Part shown: positions 42,974 to 52,013 of the stretch, in pieces
How the letters are laid out: the number at the start of each line of letters is the position of its first letter
Position numbering within the stretch: the first letter of the stretch is position 1
Assembly (NCBI GenBank): GCA_040510375.1
Contig: JBEVJC010000013.1
Coordinates: 62,001 to 126,000, forward strand
Direction of reading: 5' to 3'
Length of the DNA: 64,000 nucleotides
Source of the DNA: JBEVJC01 sp040510375
GTDB taxonomy: Bacteria; Bacteroidota; Bacteroidia; Chitinophagales; Chitinophagaceae
Notes under the pieces: model-generated
Seen by the model: the letters and a program-made list of their open reading frames with translations, nothing else
Databases searched by the model: none
What the model was told of the DNA's origin: nothing
Program-made: the position numbers and the translations under genes

Positions 42974-43049
42974 CAAGCGAACGGATAATACTAACAAAGT
43001 TTTATCGTTTAAAGCTGGCAAATTCTAACCGGTCCGTAAAAAAAACTAT

Positions 43050-43577
43050 GTGACCGAGGTGGCGAAGCTTTTTAAAACCTCCAATGTGACCAGAAAATGG
43101 CTTGCAATATATAGTCGCCCCCGGTGGGAGAAAAAGGTCAGCCAGCTGCTCACTGAAAAGGGGCTGGAATGTTACTGTCCGTTGAATAAGGTCCGCCGTA
43201 AATGGAGCGACCGGGTGAAGGTGGTGGAAGAGCCGTTATTCAAATCGTATGTGTTTGTTAAAGTGACTGATGAGGACCGGACATCGGTGCGTATGACGCC
43301 GGGTGTGGTGAACTTTGTATATTGGAACAGCAAACCTGCAGTTATCAAGGAAAGGGAGATCAATGCTATTCGAATGTTTATGAATGAATATGAAAATGTG
43401 GAGGTGCAGCCGATGGACTTCCGCGTAGATCAGCGGGTGAAGGTGTTGAAAGGGCCGTTGATGGATTTACAGGGAAAGGTGATTTCGCTCGGACACAAAA
43501 CGGTAAAAGTTGCAATTGAAAGTCTTGGTTATATTTTGGTGGCCATTGACAAAAACAAATTAACATCAGCAGACTGA
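43050..43577 (+). CDS. UpxY-like NusG-family antiterminator
   Basis: 175 residues. The NGN domain starts at KWLAIYSRPRWEKKVSQLL (about 16-34) with FKSYVFVKV and RMTPGVVNFVYW; a KOW domain follows (RVDQRVKVLKGPLMDLQGKV). NusG paralogues as first gene of capsule operons (UpxY in Bacteroides, RfaH in enterics) let RNA polymerase read through the long operon. The GTG at 43050 is the only start before the NGN domain; it overlaps an ATGTGA sequence, so a two-codon minigene could sit just before it. Likely the dedicated positive regulator of the locus. Confidence 0.92.
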   Translation: MTEVAKLFKTSNVTRKWLAIYSRPRWEKKVSQLLTEKGLECYCPLNKVRRKWSDRVKVVEEPLFKSYVFVKVTDEDRTSVRMTPGVVNFVYWNSKPAVIKEREINAIRMFMNEYENVEVQPMDFRVDQRVKVLKGPLMDLQGKVISLGHKTVKVAIESLGYILVAIDKNKLTSAD

Positions 43578-43593
43578 ACTTCCTAAACTCCAA

Positions 43594-44394
43594 ATGGGTT
43601 CTATGAGATATTTCCGGTTAGTTTTATTTGTTTCCATTGTATACCTGTCATCCTGCACTTCGCAGAAACACCTGGCCAATTATATCAGTAATACCAGTGA
43701 CTCTACCGGTATGGAGTTGGATATTCCTGAACTGCTGATCCAGCGGAATGATTTGTTATCCATCAATGTGTACAGTGCCAGTACCAAACCGGAGCTCACC
43801 GATGCAATTTACAACCTGCCCTGCGCCACGATCGGGGCGCAGTCGTCCGGACAGGCAGGCAGTAACAGTCCCTGTGGGTTTCTGGTAGATGCTGCCGGTA
43901 ATATTGAATATCCCCGGATCGGATTGCTGCATGTAAGCGGTTTGAATAAACAGCAGCTGAGCGATCTGATTAAAATGAAAATAAATGAAAAGGATTCGGT
44001 GTTAACCGATCCTTCTGTTATTGTTCGCTTCCAGAACCTGAAAGTGACGGTAATTGGCGAGGTCAAGGCGCCGGGTGTGCAGGCTTTTCCAGGCGAACGG
44101 GTCACCATACTGGAAGCTATTGGTCTTGCCGGCGATGTCACCGAGTTTGGGATCAAGGACAGGGTAAAAGTTATAAGGGAAGTAAATGGGAAACGTCAGA
44201 TAGGGATTGTTGACCTCTCGTCTACAACACTGTTTGAGTCGCCTTATTACAACCTGATGCAGAATGATGTGGTATTGATTGATCCCAGCAATCGCAGGTC
44301 GCAACAACAGGACCAGGCGCTTGTTTACCAGAAGATCGGGTTGGGTTTGAGTATTATTACAGCCTTTGCCTTATTATATAATATCTTTCAGTGA
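43594..44394 (+). CDS. Polysaccharide export lipoprotein (Wza/BexD type)
   Basis: 266 residues. Lipobox YLSSC after a short hydrophobic stretch; start at 43594 or the ATG three codons on. The Poly_export domain covers about 45-140 (LLIQRNDLLSINVYSAS to IEYPRIGLLHVSGL), then an SLBB domain VTVIGEVKAPGVQAFPGERVTILEAIGLAG. A single C-terminal membrane-like helix (GLSIITAFALLYNIF) probably crosses the outer membrane as in Wza. Forms the outer membrane exit with the Wzc-type protein encoded next, 30 bases downstream. Confidence 0.93.
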   Translation: MGSMRYFRLVLFVSIVYLSSCTSQKHLANYISNTSDSTGMELDIPELLIQRNDLLSINVYSASTKPELTDAIYNLPCATIGAQSSGQAGSNSPCGFLVDAAGNIEYPRIGLLHVSGLNKQQLSDLIKMKINEKDSVLTDPSVIVRFQNLKVTVIGEVKAPGVQAFPGERVTILEAIGLAGDVTEFGIKDRVKVIREVNGKRQIGIVDLSSTTLFESPYYNLMQNDVVLIDPSNRRSQQQDQALVYQKIGLGLSIITAFALLYNIFQ

Positions 44395-44424
44395 TCCTTA
44401 TTCTGAAATTCACAAACCACTTTC

Positions 44425-46797
44425 ATGGACGAACAGGTTACGAAAAGTAAAAATGATCTCTGGAGTCTGAGCATCAGGGATCTGTTTTTTAAATATCTGC
44501 GTTATCTGCCACTGATCATCCTATGTGTGGTGCTGGCAATGGCCGGAGCATTTGTCTACCTGAGATATGCAACTCAGGTATATAGTTCTTCAGGACTTAT
44601 GCTGATTCAGAACGACCAAAAGAATAGTAACAATTCGGATAAAGTTGAGGATATCCTGTTGGGTACAGGAAAATTGCAAAATATTGCGAACGAACTTGAG
44701 ATCCTTAAATCAAGGCCTCTTATGGCGAGGGTTGTCAGGGGGCTCGACCTGTCCTTCAGTATTGTAGCCAATGGGAAAATCAAGGACCAGAATGTTTATA
44801 AACAGGTTCCATTTCAGATACAGGCCCGACAAATGTCCGACTCTTCGCGGTCGTTCACATTGGCGATACGTTTCCTGACCAGTCAGCAGTTTATAGTAAA
44901 TGGTATGCAGCTTGGTTTTAACGAGGCATTCAAAACGTCTTCGGGAACCTTTATATTAAAAAGGATATCTGAGGCTGTACCAGATGCAGAATACACAATA
45001 AGGTGGAGCCCCGTTGCATCTGTTGCCGCAGGCCTGGTTGGTGGGTTGACAATTCAGCCAAAGTCGATGAACTCCGGTATAGTAGGTGTATCAATGAGAA
45101 CAACGAACCCAATCCTGGCAGCGGATGTGGTTAATAATCTGATGAAGGAATACAGTCAGATGAACATTGAGCAGAATAACTTTTCAACCGACCAGATGCT
45201 TAAGTTCATTAACGGAAGACTTGTAATCCTGAATAGGGAACTTGATAGCGCCCAGCAGAAATTGTTGGTTTATCAACAAACCAATGACCTGATAGATATA
45301 GATATCCAGTCCGCTGATTATTTTGCCAATATTACTGAGGGTGACCGTGCGCTCATTGGTCAGGAAACCAGTCTTTCCATGGCAAGGATTGTAGATACAT
45401 ATCTCCAAAACACCAATAACCAATACGAGAAAGTTGTCGTGCCTTCATCATTAGGGCTGGAAGACCCGGTGCTTAACCAACTTATCCTGGAATATAATAA
45501 ATCACAGATTGCACGTCAAAGCCTTATTGAATCCGGAACCCCGGCTGGGAACCCAATGGTAAAGTCTGCTGAAAGCGAGATAGAATTACTTCGAAAAAGT
45601 ATTTTGGAGAACCTGAATAATATCGAGAGCTCATATGAAGCAACCATAAGGCGCTTGCAATCTGGTCGGCGATTAACTCAGTCTAATATCCAGGCGCTTC
45701 CATATAAAATTAAGGAGTATATCGAATTGAAAAGACAGGTCGATATCAAAATGGAACTGGTTAAGCAACTTGAAGGAAAACGGGAGGAAGCGGCCATTGC
45801 CAGGGCCTCAACCATTTCCAACTCAAGAATAATTGAAGAAGCTGGAAAGGGTGGTGCTGTTGAACCAAATAGCCTGTCCATCCAGATATGGGCTTTCCTG
45901 ATAGGATTGGGGATTCCTGTATTATTCATCTTCATGAAGGAGTTGATTAACGATAAAGTCACCAGTCGCAATGAGCTGGAACGTATAACTTCTGCGCCAA
46001 TAGTCGGTGAGATTGGGCACTCTTATAACGACAATGTTCTTATCGTTAATAGTAACAGCCGATCAATGGTTGCGGAACAGTTCCGGATTATTCGGTCCAA
46101 CTTACAGTATATCATTGGAAAAGTGGAGAAGCCTGTAATCATGGTGACTTCTTCTCACAGCGGAGAGGGTAAATCTTTCGTGAGTATAAATATGGGAGCG
46201 GTAATGTCGGTGACTGGAAAACGAACTATCGTACTTGAATTTGATATCCGTAAGCCAAAGGTGCTGGCAGGACTTAAAATGCCGACCCGGAGCGCGGGGA
46301 TCTCAAATTTTCTTGCGGGTAATGAGAATATTGAAAAATTGATTGTTGCTGTTCCAGGAATGGACAACCTTTTTGTACTTCCTTGTGGTCCGATACCACC
46401 AAATCCTGCAGAACTGTTGCTGGAAAAGCAGGTATCGGACTTATTTGCTTATTTGAAGGCAAACTTTGATGTGGTAATTATTGATACGGCTCCTGTAGGA
46501 ATGGTTAGTGATGCCGTCACTCTAGGTAATTTTGCTGATTGTACGCTATACATCGTAAGGCAGGGGTATACTTACAAAAAGCAGATATCTCTGATAGACG
46601 AATTATATTCCGCAAAAAAAATCCCGTCAATTGCTATCGTTATCAATGATGTCAAAATGAAATCCGGATATGGCTATTATGGTTACGGGAGGTATGGATA
46701 TGGTCGTAATTATGGAAATAGTTATTATGATGACCAACTTTCGCCCTCATTATGGCAGCGTATCATGAACTCTATTGGAGTCGTCAGAAAAAAATAA
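44425..46797 (+). CDS. Wzc-type polysaccharide co-polymerase and tyrosine kinase
   Basis: 790 residues. A Wzz domain has membrane helices at about 30-47 and 489-508 with a long periplasmic coiled coil between. The cytoplasmic BY-kinase domain has Walker A VTSSHSGEGKS (573-584 region, Lys583), Walker A' IVLEFDIRKP and Walker B VVIIDTAP. The C-terminal tail is a Tyr cluster (GYGYYGYGRYGYGRN) for autophosphorylation. Such proteins control chain length and export. The next gene starts 10 bases after its stop. Confidence 0.95.
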   Translation: MDEQVTKSKNDLWSLSIRDLFFKYLRYLPLIILCVVLAMAGAFVYLRYATQVYSSSGLMLIQNDQKNSNNSDKVEDILLGTGKLQNIANELEILKSRPLMARVVRGLDLSFSIVANGKIKDQNVYKQVPFQIQARQMSDSSRSFTLAIRFLTSQQFIVNGMQLGFNEAFKTSSGTFILKRISEAVPDAEYTIRWSPVASVAAGLVGGLTIQPKSMNSGIVGVSMRTTNPILAADVVNNLMKEYSQMNIEQNNFSTDQMLKFINGRLVILNRELDSAQQKLLVYQQTNDLIDIDIQSADYFANITEGDRALIGQETSLSMARIVDTYLQNTNNQYEKVVVPSSLGLEDPVLNQLILEYNKSQIARQSLIESGTPAGNPMVKSAESEIELLRKSILENLNNIESSYEATIRRLQSGRRLTQSNIQALPYKIKEYIELKRQVDIKMELVKQLEGKREEAAIARASTISNSRIIEEAGKGGAVEPNSLSIQIWAFLIGLGIPVLFIFMKELINDKVTSRNELERITSAPIVGEIGHSYNDNVLIVNSNSRSMVAEQFRIIRSNLQYIIGKVEKPVIMVTSSHSGEGKSFVSINMGAVMSVTGKRTIVLEFDIRKPKVLAGLKMPTRSAGISNFLAGNENIEKLIVAVPGMDNLFVLPCGPIPPNPAELLLEKQVSDLFAYLKANFDVVIIDTAPVGMVSDAVTLGNFADCTLYIVRQGYTYKKQISLIDELYSAKKIPSIAIVINDVKMKSGYGYYGYGRYGYGRNYGNSYYDDQLSPSLWQRIMNSIGVVRKK

Positions 46798-46807
46798 CAA
46801 TATTGGA

Positions 46808-47767
46808 ATGAATATTCTAGTGACTGGAGGTGCAGGTTTTATAGGTTCAAATCTTGTATCCTCGCTGTTAAATAACTCAAAGGTTACCAAATTAAGGGTG
46901 CTTGATAACTTCAGTACGGGCTTTCGCGAGAATTTAGAACCCTTTATAAACCACTCAAAATTTGAGTTAATGGAGGGCGATATCCGTGACTTCCACACTT
47001 GCATCAGGGCTTGTGAAGGGGTTGAACTAATATCACACCAGGCAGCGTTGGGGTCGGTGCCGAGATCAATCGCGGATCCGATGACCACCCACGACGTAAA
47101 CATAACCGGCACACTTAACATTTTTACCGCAGCGAAGGACCTTGGTGTGAAAAGGATTGTTTATGCTGCGAGTTCCTCCACCTACGGTGATCATCCCGAC
47201 CTTCCCAAGGTCGAGGATAAAATTGGTCGGCCATTGTCACCATATGCGGTTACAAAATTTGTAAACGAGTTATATGCAAAAGTGTATGGTGACCTTTACA
47301 ATATGCAATTTATCGGGTTGAGGTATTTTAATATATTTGGCCCCGCCCAGAATCCGCAGGGTCCATACGCTGCAGTCATCCCACTTTTCATCAAACGCCT
47401 CCTGGCCAATGAAGCACCCGTCATAAATGGTGACGGAAGCCACTCACGTGATTTCACCTTCGTGGGTAATGCGGTCGAAGCGAATCAATTAGCTTTGTTT
47501 ACCGATAATGTCGACGCAGTTAATCAGGTATATAACATCGCATGTGGCGAACAAACCTCCTTGTTACAGTTATTTAATTTATTGGCATCGTCAATTGGTT
47601 CAAATCTTCGGCCGGTATTCGGACCTGATCGCACAGGTGACGTCAAACACAGTTTAGCTGATATTGCCAAGGCAAAATCACTGCTTGGATATACTGGTGC
47701 GGTCTCCATGGAGAATGGTTTAAGGTCAACAGTTTTATGGTACAAATCAAATCCTCATCGTTTATAA
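46808..47767 (+). CDS. NAD-dependent UDP-sugar epimerase (WbpP-like)
   Basis: 319 residues from the ATG at 46808 (an in-frame start at 46775 would lie inside the previous gene). The extended SDR fold shows TGGAGFIGSN, the catalytic SSSTYG and Y-x3-K in SPYAVTKFVNE. QAALGSVPRSIADP and RYFNIFGPAQNPQGPYAAVIP are close to WbpP/Gne-type UDP-GlcNAc 4-epimerases, which make UDP-GalNAc. Supplies a precursor for the repeating unit. Confidence 0.9.
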   Translation: MNILVTGGAGFIGSNLVSSLLNNSKVTKLRVLDNFSTGFRENLEPFINHSKFELMEGDIRDFHTCIRACEGVELISHQAALGSVPRSIADPMTTHDVNITGTLNIFTAAKDLGVKRIVYAASSSTYGDHPDLPKVEDKIGRPLSPYAVTKFVNELYAKVYGDLYNMQFIGLRYFNIFGPAQNPQGPYAAVIPLFIKRLLANEAPVINGDGSHSRDFTFVGNAVEANQLALFTDNVDAVNQVYNIACGEQTSLLQLFNLLASSIGSNLRPVFGPDRTGDVKHSLADIAKAKSLLGYTGAVSMENGLRSTVLWYKSNPHRL

Positions 47768-47772
47768 ATATT

Positions 47773-48828
47773 ATGAATAAATCAATCCTTATTACCGGCG
47801 GAGCCGGGTTTATTGGGTCACATGTTGTCCGCCTTTTTGTAAATAAGTATCCCGATTACAAAATTTATAACCTTGATGCCCTGACCTACGCAGGTAACCT
47901 TGAAAATCTCAGGGATATTGAAAATGCATCCAATTATAATTTCCTTAAGATAAATATTCTTGACGTGTCGGGTCTGGATCAGGTATTTGAAGAAATAAAA
48001 CCCACATCAGTAATCCATCTTGCAGCGGAAAGCCACGTGGACCGCAGTATCAGTTCACCTATGGATTTTGTTCTAACGAATGTAGTTGGAACGGTCAATC
48101 TGTTAAACTCTGCCAGAAAACATTGGTCGGGCAATATGGAAGGCAAGCTTTTTTATCATGTGTCTACTGACGAGGTATATGGCGCACTTGGGGAAACAGG
48201 TTTATTTACCGAGTCCACCAGGTATGATCCACATTCTCCCTACAGTGCATCAAAAGCTGCGTCTGATCATTTTGTCAGATCCTACGGCGATACCTACGAC
48301 CTGCCAGTAATACTCAGTAACTGTTCAAACAATTATGGCCCCTTTCATTTCCCGGAAAAGCTGATACCGCTTTTTATCAATAATATCATACAGAACAAAC
48401 CATTACCGGTATATGGCGATGGACTTTACACCCGGGATTGGTTATTTGTAAAAGATCATGCTACCGCTATCGATACTATCTTTCATTCGGGGAAAACTCA
48501 GGAAACTTACAATATCGGTGGCTTTAATGAGTGGACCAATATTGCCCTGGTAAGATTGATGTGCAAGTTGATGGACCAGAAACTGGGTCGACCCGAAGGT
48601 GAAAGCGAAAAGCTAATCACCTATGTTAAAGATCGTCCCGGACATGACCGACGCTACGCTATTGATGCTTCAAAACTGAGCGGTGAACTTGGATGGCGTC
48701 CATCTGTGACCTTTGAGCAGGGTATCGAACAAACAATAGAGTGGTACCTCCAGAATACAGCCTGGCTACGGAATGTGACCAGCGGCGATTACATGAATTA
48801 TTATGAACAACAATATTCTAAACATTGA
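47773..48828 (+). CDS. rmlB: dTDP-glucose 4,6-dehydratase
   Basis: 351 residues from the ATG at 47773. ITGGAGFIGSHVV binds NAD; HVSTDEVYGALGE, with the Asp-Glu pair acting in dehydration, and YSASKAASDHFVRSY with the catalytic Tyr and Lys are exact for RmlB, as is NCSNNYGPFHFPEKLIP. Makes dTDP-4-keto-6-deoxyglucose. Five bases after the epimerase, three before rmlA. Confidence 0.96.
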   Translation: MNKSILITGGAGFIGSHVVRLFVNKYPDYKIYNLDALTYAGNLENLRDIENASNYNFLKINILDVSGLDQVFEEIKPTSVIHLAAESHVDRSISSPMDFVLTNVVGTVNLLNSARKHWSGNMEGKLFYHVSTDEVYGALGETGLFTESTRYDPHSPYSASKAASDHFVRSYGDTYDLPVILSNCSNNYGPFHFPEKLIPLFINNIIQNKPLPVYGDGLYTRDWLFVKDHATAIDTIFHSGKTQETYNIGGFNEWTNIALVRLMCKLMDQKLGRPEGESEKLITYVKDRPGHDRRYAIDASKLSGELGWRPSVTFEQGIEQTIEWYLQNTAWLRNVTSGDYMNYYEQQYSKH

Positions 48829-48831
48829 TCT

Positions 48832-49704
48832 ATGAAAGGAATCATTCTGGCAGGCGGTTCGGGTACAAGGCTTTATCCGATAACAAAAGCGATCTCGAAA
48901 CAATTAATGCCGATCTACGATAAACCAATGATTTATTATCCCTTGTCTACCCTTATGATGGCTGGGATTAATGAGATTCTAATTATAACTACTCCGGAAG
49001 ACAGTGCCTCATTTTTAAGACTTCTTGGCGACGGTTCACAACTGGGATGTAAGTTCAGTTACGCTGTCCAGGAAATTCCAAATGGCCTGGCCCAGGCTTT
49101 TGTACTTGGATCTGATTTTATCGGCAGTGACAAAGTTGCCCTGATTCTCGGTGACAATATATTCCATGGATCTGGTCTTGGACGACAACTCAGTGAGCTT
49201 CGTGATATCAAAGGAGGCTATGTATTTGCTTACAGGGTTTCCGACCCCGATCGTTATGGTGTTGTAGAGTTTGATAAGGAAATGAAAGCTATCAGTATAG
49301 AGGAGAAGCCGGAGTCTCCAAAGTCTGACTATGCCGTACCCGGGCTTTATTTCTATGATAATTCCGTGGTGCAAATTGCAAGAGACCTGAAACCGTCTGC
49401 CCGCGGGGAGTACGAGATCACTGACGTGAACAAAGTGTATCTGGCAAATTCGACCCTTAATGTTTCCGTTCTCGACCGTGGAACAGCCTGGCTTGATACG
49501 GGCACTTTCGATTCCCTAAGTGATGCGAGCGAGTTTGTTCGTGTTATTGAAAAACGTCAGGGTACTAAGATCGGTTGTATAGAGGAGATAGCATACCGCC
49601 AGGGTTTTATTTCAAAAGATGACCTTGCCCGGCTGGCCCAGGCTCTTAGGAAGAGCGGATACGGAGATTACCTTCTCAAAGTCCTGCATGAATCAACAAG
49701 CTGA
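48832..49704 (+). CDS. rmlA: Glucose-1-phosphate thymidylyltransferase
   Basis: 290 residues. GIILAGGSGTRLYPITKAIS at the start, KQLMPIYDKPMIYYPLS, LGDNIFHG and RGTAWLDTGTFDSL are the RmlA hallmarks. Makes dTDP-glucose for RmlB. Neither rmlC nor rmlD follows, so the pathway from the shared 4-keto intermediate must continue elsewhere or go to another 6-deoxysugar. Confidence 0.96.
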   Translation: MKGIILAGGSGTRLYPITKAISKQLMPIYDKPMIYYPLSTLMMAGINEILIITTPEDSASFLRLLGDGSQLGCKFSYAVQEIPNGLAQAFVLGSDFIGSDKVALILGDNIFHGSGLGRQLSELRDIKGGYVFAYRVSDPDRYGVVEFDKEMKAISIEEKPESPKSDYAVPGLYFYDNSVVQIARDLKPSARGEYEITDVNKVYLANSTLNVSVLDRGTAWLDTGTFDSLSDASEFVRVIEKRQGTKIGCIEEIAYRQGFISKDDLARLAQALRKSGYGDYLLKVLHESTS

Positions 49705-49746
49705 TACTGATCAACAATACATTGCCCTTTCTTTTCTACTTTTCCA

Positions 49747-51009
49747 ATGAATAGCCGGTACTCCCAATTAGCAATTAAGTCGACAGCATTTAAATCTATC
49801 GGTGTTTATACATTTAGTAACTTTCTGACAAAGGCGGTATCCTTTGCATCGTTGCCCCTGTTCACCTACATTCTTTCGAAGAATGATTTTGGGATTATCA
49901 GCATTTTCAGTTCGTCCATTAATTTTCTCACGCCTTTTATCGCCCTCGGTGTGTTATATTCTACATCGACAGATTTTTTCAAACTGGAGAAGCGGGAATT
50001 TTCTTCATTCGTTAAAACAACCAGCGCGATTCCGGTTGTCATGACTTCAATTGGTATGGTGGCCTTCCTGATCTTTTTTCCTTTTTTCAGGTCGATAGGA
50101 TTTCATTACTCGTTTGTTTTCCTGGTACCGTTGATCGCCTATCTTAATTTTTTATTTGAGCAAAATATAACCCTTTTAAGGAATAATAACCAGACCCGTC
50201 AATACCTCATACTTACTATCTGTAAAGTAGTAATCGAGCTGAGTTTTGCTTTTACCCTGATAGCGGTTTTTCGGATGGATTGGCATGGTCGCGTTTATGG
50301 TATTATTGCCGCCTTCCTGTTTTGTGGCATCGCTGCATGGTGGTACCTAATTAAAAACGGGTTGCTTGCCGGATCATTTCAATGGAAAATAATCAGGCAG
50401 GAGCTAATCTTTGGACTGCCTGCCCTTGTGACCCAGTTCAGCATTATATTTCTGAATTCCTCGGATCGTTATTTTATCAATCACTATCTCGGGTCTGATC
50501 GTACGGGGGTTTATAGTCTTGCTGCGACATTCGCTTCAATCATTTTTATTTTCAATTCAGCGCTGTTACAGTACATCTTTCCCAGGCTATATGCTTCCTT
50601 CGCGAAAAACGAGTACGGAGCTGTTGTGAGAAAAATTTTTGTGAAGTACATTCTAATAATCCTTGGCTGCTCGATCTTGCTGCTAGGTTTTACCTGGATC
50701 TGCTACAACTTCATCCTTAATCCCGTATTCATTTCCGGTCTGAAATATTTTTATTTGTTACTTTTTGGCTACCTGATCTGGGCAATAACCTATTTTTTTT
50801 ATTCTATCCTGTTATATTTCAAACAAAAGGTGAAAATGATTATCCTGGCGGTTTTATCCGTTACTTTCTGTTCGATTTTGATGAATATTTTGGTATCACG
50901 CTACCAGGAGGCGGGTGCGACATGGGCGGTAGGGGGGGCATACGGGTTTATACTGATTCTTATGGTTATAATCAACTATAGACAGATCAGGCAAATCATG
51001 GTGGGTTAA
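49747..51009 (+). CDS. Wzx-type polysaccharide flippase
   Basis: 420 residues with about 12 membrane segments and the N-terminal pattern FKSIGVYTFSNFLTKAVSFASLPLFTYILSKNDFGI typical of Polysacc_synt MATE-like flippases. Moves undecaprenyl-linked repeat units across the inner membrane, so the locus is probably Wzx/Wzy-dependent. Starts 42 bases after rmlA. Confidence 0.9.
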   Translation: MNSRYSQLAIKSTAFKSIGVYTFSNFLTKAVSFASLPLFTYILSKNDFGIISIFSSSINFLTPFIALGVLYSTSTDFFKLEKREFSSFVKTTSAIPVVMTSIGMVAFLIFFPFFRSIGFHYSFVFLVPLIAYLNFLFEQNITLLRNNNQTRQYLILTICKVVIELSFAFTLIAVFRMDWHGRVYGIIAAFLFCGIAAWWYLIKNGLLAGSFQWKIIRQELIFGLPALVTQFSIIFLNSSDRYFINHYLGSDRTGVYSLAATFASIIFIFNSALLQYIFPRLYASFAKNEYGAVVRKIFVKYILIILGCSILLLGFTWICYNFILNPVFISGLKYFYLLLFGYLIWAITYFFYSILLYFKQKVKMIILAVLSVTFCSILMNILVSRYQEAGATWAVGGAYGFILILMVIINYRQIRQIMVG

Positions 51010-51058
51010 ACAATAATTCCTAATCCCGAACTACAAGTGCGCCCGCCAAATTCTTTAT

Positions 51059-51976
51059 ATGAGTTGTTTGTTTTGTAAAAATACTTCTTCGAAACCGACG
51101 GTATACCCTGTTAACAGGTTCAATGGGAAGTTATTCAATTATAAAAAATGTAGTAACTGCTCCCTCGTTTACTTACAGCCCCTGCCGCGAGCTTCAGATT
51201 ATGAGTTGATGTACCCCCCATCCTATCAACAGAATACTGTAGAGAAGGACATAGTGGCTGACCCATTTCTTAAGCTGTATGGACTGAGATTCAGTTATGG
51301 TTTTCAATATGAGGCGATCAGGAAGATTTTAGGTCTACGAAGGATAAATATCCTTGATTATGGTTGCGGTACAGGCCATTTTGTGGCCAATGCTACGTCT
51401 GCAGGGTTTTCATGCGACGGTGCTGAGTTCAATTCTGACTTTCTGGAGATTCTTAAACGGGAACTGCCGGAATCCGCTTTTTACCAGGTCAATGATGTGC
51501 TTGAAGGGAAGATAGAGACCAAGTACGACGTTATTCGCCTCAGTAATGTGCTTGAGCATCTGGACGACCCCGTTAAAATCATAAAACAGTTGACTTCCAA
51601 CCTTCAACCAGACGGGATATTCTTGGTGGAAGGTCCGATCGAAGAGAATTTTTGTTTAGCCACGTTTTTCAGGAAATTTTATCTTTCCGTATCAAAGATG
51701 ATCCAACCTGGAAAGGAGGTTTCAGCGCCTCCCTTTCACACTTTCTTTTCCAATGCAAAAAATCAGAAGGCATTTTTTAACGAGTATTGTGATCTGAAGG
51801 AAATTAGGTTTAACGTTTCTGAATCTGCGTGGCCCTTGCCAGCCCAACTTAACAGGGCCAAGACATTTTTTCAGGCTATCGGCTTTTTTGTAGCCCGGGT
51901 AAGTATATTTTCCTCAAAGACATTCTCAAAGAGCTGGGGCAATACATTTATTTATTTCGGTAGGAGGAAAGATTGA
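51059..51976 (+). CDS. SAM-dependent methyltransferase with zinc ribbon (first copy)
   Basis: 305 residues. The N terminus has two Cys pairs, Cys3/Cys6 and Cys31/Cys34, a likely structural zinc ribbon, followed by LVYLQPLPRASDYELMYP. The class I core has ILDYGCGTGHFVANA (SAM motif I) and DVIRLSNVLEHLDDP. The same layout recurs at 61683-62600, with low identity. Such proteins occur in nucleotide sugar and O-antigen loci, methylating a sugar; the acceptor is unknown. Confidence 0.85.
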   Translation: MSCLFCKNTSSKPTVYPVNRFNGKLFNYKKCSNCSLVYLQPLPRASDYELMYPPSYQQNTVEKDIVADPFLKLYGLRFSYGFQYEAIRKILGLRRINILDYGCGTGHFVANATSAGFSCDGAEFNSDFLEILKRELPESAFYQVNDVLEGKIETKYDVIRLSNVLEHLDDPVKIIKQLTSNLQPDGIFLVEGPIEENFCLATFFRKFYLSVSKMIQPGKEVSAPPFHTFFSNAKNQKAFFNEYCDLKEIRFNVSESAWPLPAQLNRAKTFFQAIGFFVARVSIFSSKTFSKSWGNTFIYFGRRKD

Positions 51977-52013
51977 ACAACCTATCAGTCATCTTTACAC
52001 TCTCGTGGAACCT

